Below are positions 63,959-64,000 of a DNA stretch of 64,000 nt, piece after piece. The stretch comes from 2-12-FULL-35-23 sp965196985 (GTDB taxonomy: Bacteria; Pseudomonadota; Gammaproteobacteria; UBA12402), in contig CBDALO010000084.1 of the NCBI GenBank assembly GCA_965196985.1, positions 1 to 64,000 of the forward strand, in the 5' to 3' direction. Both the position numbers and the translations under genes were made by a program. The notes under the pieces are model-generated. The model worked only from the letters and a program-made list of their open reading frames with translations, was not told where the DNA came from and made no database searches. Position 1 is the stretch's first letter. Each line of letters opens with the position of its first letter.

Positions 63959-63996
63959 TTCCCCGTGGGAGCAGTGACACTTTTCCTAACGGGGAA
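63959..63996 (+). promoter_or_regulatory. Strong leader hairpin at the window edge
   Basis: An 8-bp perfect stem TTCCCCGT / ACGGGGAA encloses a 22-base loop, GGGAGCAGTGAC and TTTTCC-rich. Within the loop GGGA can pair with TTCC, extending the stem or making a pseudoknot. It resembles hairpins I recall from leaders of ssb/antirestriction operons on ICEs, possibly the STAXI RNA motif. That name is unverified. The regulated gene would lie beyond 64000. The rest of 63761-63958 contains one more hairpin (CTTAAAG / CTTTAAG near 63802-63820) and no gene. Confidence 0.45.
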
Positions 63997-64000
63997 GCGT

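Noticed and set aside
63900..64000. rRNA operon leader because of the boxA-like TTCTTTAACA
   Set aside because: No 16S-like sequence is in the window, and the surroundings are an ICE region; kept only as an antitermination-type site.
63499..64000. Second hammerhead that would release a circular or unit-length RNA
   Set aside because: I found no second CTGATGA plus GAAA pair with matching stems downstream.

Overview
The window looks like the inside of a large conjugative element, a plasmid or an integrative conjugative element (ICE), from a gammaproteobacterium. The evidence is a nearly complete genomic-island-type type IV secretion system (the PFL_47xx / TIGR037xx gene set), a ParAB pair, a RepA-like protein and topoisomerase III. 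A 16-unit Sel1/TPR-repeat protein and an ankyrin-like protein suggest a host-associated bacterium, for example Legionellales or Piscirickettsiaceae; this is inference. No integrase, rRNA or tRNA was seen.

Layout. Positions 1-11012 are an insertion-sequence (IS) graveyard: a truncated IS256 copy carrying an IS5 copy, two further IS256 copies inserted into one 995-codon-scale Sel1-repeat gene, and an IS66 element. Positions 11049-14388 hold an Eco47II/Sau96I-like (GGNCC-type) restriction-modification pair whose endonuclease end is cut off by an ISKra4 element. Positions 14458-18137 hold a membrane protein, a coiled-coil protein, a LuxR-type regulator, an origin-like non-coding stretch and a RepA-like initiator. 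Positions 18276-20383 hold parB and parA. Positions 20528-24924 are AT-rich and hold two convergent units, SDR oxidoreductase plus S24-like regulator, and MFS transporter plus an orphan autoinducer-binding-domain protein. Both units are preceded by the same 20-bp inverted-repeat operator. The MFS gene is split by IS5.

Positions 25013-35965 hold a cluster of hairpins, a replication-type winged-helix protein, a solitary C5 cytosine methyltransferase, secreted and ankyrin-like proteins, a beta-propeller lipoprotein gene split by IS1634 and IS5, and a 2H phosphoesterase. Positions 36117-56476 are the conjugation operon, in the canonical order PilL_N, PFL_4693, 4695, 4697, RAQPRD, 4701, 4702, TIGR03750, 4703, 4704, 4705, TIGR03751 lipoprotein, TraC, 4709, 4710, 4711, TraG, TraD. 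Several members are broken: PFL_4704 by an ISNCY-type element, traD by a 201-bp MITE with the same ends, traC by a scrambled 5' end, and PFL_4711 by a frameshift at its start. topB, further downstream, is split by a second IS1634 copy. Rejoining the halves across the target-site duplications restores every IS- or MITE-split reading frame exactly, so these insertions are recent and transfer is probably disabled.

The last 600 bases (63404-64000) contain no gene. They hold what reads as a complete type I hammerhead ribozyme (63446-63498) placed directly at a predicted transcription start, then a series of RNA hairpins, a weak intrinsic terminator, a boxA-like antitermination site and a strong pseudoknot-capable hairpin. 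This structured-RNA leader is the most unusual thing in the window.
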